A DNA stretch of 64,000 bases from Cloacibacillus sp. (GTDB taxonomy: Bacteria; Synergistota; Synergistia; Synergistales; Synergistaceae): the NCBI GenBank assembly GCA_036655895.1, contig JAVVPF010000007.1, positions 1 to 64,000 on the forward strand, written 5' to 3'. A model generated the notes under the pieces. It worked only from the letters and a program-made list of their open reading frames with translations, made no database searches and was not told the DNA's origin. This document shows positions 62,040 through 64,000 of this stretch, one piece after another. The position numbers and the translations under genes were made by a program. Positions within the stretch are counted from its first letter, which is position 1. Every line of letters starts with the position of its first letter.

Positions 62040-64000
62040 TTAAAAATTCCACAGCAGAGTAGCGTAGAAGGCCCTGCCCTGCATTGGATACCATAGGGTT
62101 CTTTCCGGCCCGTTGCCGGTTGCGAAAAGCATTACATCGGGCCCCGCGTTGAATACGTCGTCCACGCCGAGGACCAATTTTAATCTGTCGTTTATCTGAT
62201 AACGAATCCCCAGGCCGAAGGTTTTCAGGTTGTCCCATCCGACCTCTCCCTGCATGTCGTAATAATTTTTGCCAATGTAGTGGAATTCGCCGAAAATAGT
62301 GGCGCGGTCGTCTTTTAATATCTTACGGCTGACGCGCAGAAGTCCTTCCCATTTTGGACGGTTGGGCAGAGGAGTGTCATACATATATCCGTCACTCTTG
62401 TTGACGGGGTCCATGTAGGTCGCGGAAAGATATAGATCCCATTTGTCGCGTTTTAAAGTTGTTTCCAGTTCAACTCCGGAGACCTCCGCGTTTCCTATGT
62501 TGACGTATTGCGCGTAACGCGGGTTTACCATTACATAGTCAATCAGATTGTTTGATGTGCGGTAAAAATAGGTGAGCTCCGCTTTGATATGAGTCTCTTT
62601 GATCTCTCCCTCCCACGAAAGTCCGGCGTCGTACTGCGTCCCGTCTTCCCATTTCAGACCGGGATTGGGTACGACGAAAGCACCGTCGCCGTACAGTTCA
62701 TACATGTTTGGCGCGCGGTTATATTTGCCGCCGGTTATCTTTGCCGTCCAGTGTTCATCGAATTTTTTGGTAAGCGCCGCGCCATAGGAGAATTTTGTTT
62801 CACCGTCTGCGGAGTTCCAACGGAGGATCGGCGTAAACCAAAAATTTCCGTCTTTATTGAGCGCTATCGTGTCCTGTATCTGTCCGTTCCACGAGTTGCG
62901 AGAGTGCTCTGATCTTCCGCTGAAGCGCTTGACGACATCGCCTTCGGTCGTTAGCTCTTCGTTGTAGTAGTTCCATAAAAATTCAAGAAGGTGGGCGTCT
63001 CCGATTGGAAGAGAACCGTCAATAGCCGTACCGAAGCGCTTCGTGGTGTAGGTATTGTGCTGTTCTCCCCAGCCGCCTATAGTGTCGTTTGGGTCGTCGT
63101 ATTGTTTTTTCTGATGAAGGTATTCAAAGCGGATGCCGAGCGTGAGGTCTCCGATTTTACGGGTGTTTTTTACAATAGTGTTCCATTGGTCCGTTTTCTG
63201 CGTAGCTCCAGAGGGGCTGAGTGGTTTGTCTGCGCCCGGGGCTGAATAGGGGAGCTCGCGGTCATTTTTTTTCCAGCCGCCTTGGATATTCCAGTTATCG
63301 TTGTTCCATTTTAGAAGGACGTTTGCGTTTTTATAGCCGTTGTTCTGGCGGTTGGCGTCGTAATCGTCGGCGGGGGTATAGGGTGTGTTGTTGTCGTTTG
63401 GATAGGGGAAGTCGCCGTCAGTCCGTTCGTAATTAACGGCGGCCATAAACGCGCCGCCGGAAAGCGCTGTGTTGTATGTGGCTCCGCTGAGGAAACGGCC
63501 GAAAGATCCCGCGCCAAGCGTCACAGTGCCTCCTGCCTTTTCCGGTTTCTTCGTGATGATGTTGATGACGCCGCCCATCGACGCTCCGCCGAAGCGTGCC
63601 GGAATGTAACCACGATAGACCTCAATGCGTTCGACATCCTCTACTGGAATTGTGGAAAGATCCACAGCCGCCTCGCTTCCGAGGTTCATTAGCACGCCGT
63701 CGACGTATACGGCGACCTGGGATGAATCACTGCCGCGCACGGTGGCCGTGGTGTAGGCGCCTCGGCCGCGCGTTTCAATTATGTGCAGTCCCGGAACCTG
63801 TTTTAGAAGTTCCGGAAGATTTTTTTGTTCTCCCTTCATCTCCTGCGGTTTTATGACCGTTACTGTGCCGGGAGAGAGCAGCAGCTTGTCTTCTTCATTT
63901 TCCGCTTCGGCGATGATTTTTTCTTCAGGCAGTTTGACTGGCGCTTCCACGGCCTCTGAAGCGCCCATCATAATATTTCCGGTCAAATGATGAGGGAACG
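62040..64000 (-). CDS. TonB-dependent receptor, 5' end outside window
   Basis: About 653 residues of an outer-membrane receptor; the frame stays open to the window end, and no signal peptide is visible, so the start lies beyond. The plug domain has NLPELLKQVPGLHII, TVRGSDSSQVAVYVDGVLM, DVERIEVYRGYIPARFGGAS and GGVINIITKKP; the barrel follows and ends in LLWNF with terminal Phe. The sequence resembles BtuB/FepA-like receptors, but the ligand is not clear. It leads three Synerg-CTERM proteins in one probable operon. Confidence 0.9.
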   Translation of the reverse strand, partial: FPHHLTGNIMMGASEAVEAPVKLPEEKIIAEAENEEDKLLLSPGTVTVIKPQEMKGEQKNLPELLKQVPGLHIIETRGRGAYTTATVRGSDSSQVAVYVDGVLMNLGSEAAVDLSTIPVEDVERIEVYRGYIPARFGGASMGGVINIITKKPEKAGGTVTLGAGSFGRFLSGATYNTALSGGAFMAAVNYERTDGDFPYPNDNNTPYTPADDYDANRQNNGYKNANVLLKWNNDNWNIQGGWKKNDRELPYSAPGADKPLSPSGATQKTDQWNTIVKNTRKIGDLTLGIRFEYLHQKKQYDDPNDTIGGWGEQHNTYTTKRFGTAIDGSLPIGDAHLLEFLWNYYNEELTTEGDVVKRFSGRSEHSRNSWNGQIQDTIALNKDGNFWFTPILRWNSADGETKFSYGAALTKKFDEHWTAKITGGKYNRAPNMYELYGDGAFVVPNPGLKWEDGTQYDAGLSWEGEIKETHIKAELTYFYRTSNNLIDYVMVNPRYAQYVNIGNAEVSGVELETTLKRDKWDLYLSATYMDPVNKSDGYMYDTPLPNRPKWEGLLRVSRKILKDDRATIFGEFHYIGKNYYDMQGEVGWDNLKTFGLGIRYQINDRLKLVLGVDDVFNAGPDVMLFATGNGPERTLWYPMQGRAFYATLLWNF

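Overview
The window reads as chromosome of a strictly anaerobic, amino-acid-fermenting bacterium of the phylum Synergistota (Cloacibacillus-like). The best phylum marker is a set of three secreted proteins near the right end (56106-62012, minus strand) that end in a Gly/Ser-rich stretch with a Cys, a short hydrophobic segment and a basic tail, which matches what I know as the Synerg-CTERM sorting signal. TonB, ExbB, ExbD and two TonB-dependent receptors show a diderm envelope. A sodium-pumping methylmalonyl-CoA decarboxylase, a flavodiiron protein, a glycyl radical enzyme and a probable selenoprotein all fit anaerobic life. No rRNA, tRNA, CRISPR array or insertion sequence was seen.

Left part (1-11.3 kb): two tandem NhaC-type Na+/H+ antiporters (the first cut by the window edge), a small membrane protein, a minus-strand pair (flavodiiron protein, DUF3298-like exported protein), then a seven-gene operon: two-subunit B12-dependent methylmalonyl-CoA mutase, epimerase, and the four subunits of methylmalonyl-CoA decarboxylase. 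Together these convert succinyl-CoA to propionyl-CoA and CO2 while exporting Na+; the NhaC antiporters next door could couple that Na+ gradient to protons.

Accessory-looking part (12.3-22 kb): an SDR oxidoreductase, an amidohydrolase, a YfcC-type carrier, a divergent ProC-like reductase, a GlcG/HbpS-like protein, a dehydratase-type glycyl radical enzyme with its activase, a GntR/FCD regulator and a ProX-like tRNA deacylase. The set suggests anaerobic use of a proline-like or hydroxyproline-like compound, but the substrate is not known.

Middle (22-42 kb): aminotransferase and Lrp regulator; an ArsC/Spx-fold gene interrupted by a UGA exactly where the catalytic Cys is expected, with a hairpin of bacterial SECIS form just downstream; an Mrp ATPase; pdxR divergent from pdxST; a tandem Mop molybdate-binding protein; a CPC-type metal ATPase; an iscR-iscS-iscU-MOSC operon with a clear promoter and operator; a glycogen block (glgC, glgA, and a GH57-phosphorylase fusion); a histidine-kinase-like ATPase; an independent structured small RNA (perhaps 6S RNA); and an L,D-transpeptidase.

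Right part (42.3-64 kb): two paralogous cobalamin riboswitches. The first leads a second methylmalonyl-CoA mutase (mutA, mutB) and its G-protein chaperone meaB; the second leads a cobamide uptake operon (btuF, btuD, btuC, a CbiR-like gene, exbB, exbD, tonB, TonB-dependent receptor). Convergent to it lie the three Synerg-CTERM proteins and a second TonB-dependent receptor cut by the right edge. B12 thus ties the window together: both mutases need it and the right-hand operon imports and perhaps remodels it.
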